This document shows positions 63,425 to 64,000 of a stretch of DNA of 64,000 nucleotides, in pieces. A program made the position numbers and the translations under genes. The notes beneath the pieces are model-generated. The model saw nothing but the letters and a program-made list of their open reading frames with translations, was not told the DNA's origin and searched no databases. Each line of letters starts with the position of its first letter. The first letter of the stretch is position 1. Origin of the DNA: Metallyticus violacea. Lineage: Eukaryota > Arthropoda > Insecta > Mantodea > Metallyticidae. Location of the stretch: contig CM060831.1 in the NCBI GenBank assembly GCA_030762175.1, positions 7,197,001 to 7,261,000 of the forward strand, given 5' to 3'.

Positions 63425-64000
63425 ACCTATAATACAAAAAAAATTGCACGGTTTTTGTGGAATGAAAGCGTCAAAACTGCAGAAATGCATAGACGTTTAA
63501 CTGCGGTATGCGCTCAAGAAGTTCCTGCATTTAGGACCGTTTACAATTGAGTCAACGGGTTCGCCAGCGACAGTGAATCTGCACACAAGAATGTGAGTAC
63601 TGGTTGGCCGTAAATATCGCGGTCTCCCAGCAACATCGAGATTATGTCTGAATTGGTGCATGACCTTTGATGATATCAGACTGACCTCGGCCGCGCATCT
63701 CTCCACACGACGTTCATGACGTTCTGAATATGAAAAAGTCCGCACATTGGGTTTCGCGGTACTTGACAGAGACGCAGAAAGACAAAAAGGCTGACGCCTG
63801 TCGTCGGCTACTGAAAATGCATAATGAAGATCCGGAGTTTTTGGAGAAGCTGATGACCTGTGACGAGTAACACATTCAGAGAAGAAAGTCCAAACCATCC
63901 TGGGAGTCCCCGGCCCCATTATATTTAGTATTGCTCCATCTGTAGGCAAGCAGATGATCACTTCAGGAACGGTTTCCTCAAGGAACGACTGTCAACAGCG
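63425..64000 (+). pseudogene. Mariner-type transposase, 5' half, cut by window end
   Basis: It reads IARFLWNESVKTAEMHRRLT, then EVPAFRTVYN (first helix-turn-helix), MSELVHD, VLNMKKSAHWVSRYLTETQK and DACRRLLKMHNEDPEFLEKL. The first catalytic Asp lies in TCDE at 63862, with a stop in place of the expected SW. Decayed SPAP..., then GKQMITSGTVS and PQGTTVNS up to the window edge. About 570 bp are visible with frameshifts; the rest lies outside. A 154-codon open frame on the opposite strand (63497-63961) is its antisense shadow. Confidence 0.8.

Noticed and set aside
63497..63961. 154-codon minus-strand open frame, the longest in the window
   Set aside because: The opposite strand encodes recognisable mariner motifs through the same bases; this is its antisense shadow.

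Overview
The window looks like repeat-rich, AT-rich nuclear DNA of an invertebrate, most likely an arthropod and probably an insect. The evidence is indirect. Two families of tRNA-derived SINEs recur on both strands. There are many decayed Tc1/mariner-superfamily transposases, a MULE transposase, non-LTR reverse-transcriptase fragments, LTR-like repeats, (AAT)n microsatellites and poly-C/G tracts. I recognise no host protein-coding gene, no genuine tRNA or rRNA gene, and nothing prokaryotic. Nearly every coding signal is a broken transposon gene carrying stops or frameshifts.

Layout. 0-6 kb: a tandem array of ~140-bp units, a LINE reverse transcriptase with an intact YADD box, and a Tc3-like transposase split by a SINE A insertion. 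6-12 kb: opposed mariner fragments, an internally deleted DUF4817/Tc3-like element, and a SINE C/SINE A pair. 12-23 kb: two LTR-like repeats with TATA box and primer-binding-site-like ends, a LINE 3' fragment with a 161-bp tandem duplication, and several SINEs. 23-36 kb: a mariner split by SINE B, a 101-bp-arm perfect-geometry palindrome, a near full-length but dead mariner (called M1 here), a second ~140-bp array followed by a DDE_3-type transposase N-terminus, and another mariner. 36-53 kb: long featureless AT-rich DNA, two more arrays, a minus-strand DDE_3 transposon broken up by insertions, and an 830-bp element with ~75-bp terminal inverted repeats. 53-64 kb: more Tc3, Tc1 and mariner copies, one unidentified small open reading frame with a poly(A) signal, a MULE transposase, and a mariner running off the window end.

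How the parts relate. SINEs A and B have internal RNA polymerase III promoter boxes, 3' tails and 9-14 bp target-site duplications, so they were mobilised in trans by LINE-type machinery; the LINE fragments here are candidates for related machinery, not proven partners. Where a SINE sits inside a transposase (4.77 kb, 23.76 kb, 45.2 kb), the nesting gives the insertion order: DNA transposons first, SINEs later.

The most unusual structure is the ~140-bp array family (four copies). In one copy it runs into a conserved ~60-bp motif that also flanks both the N-terminal and, inverted, the C-terminal end of a DDE_3-type transposase. This suggests a DNA transposon whose terminal inverted repeats are themselves satellite arrays.
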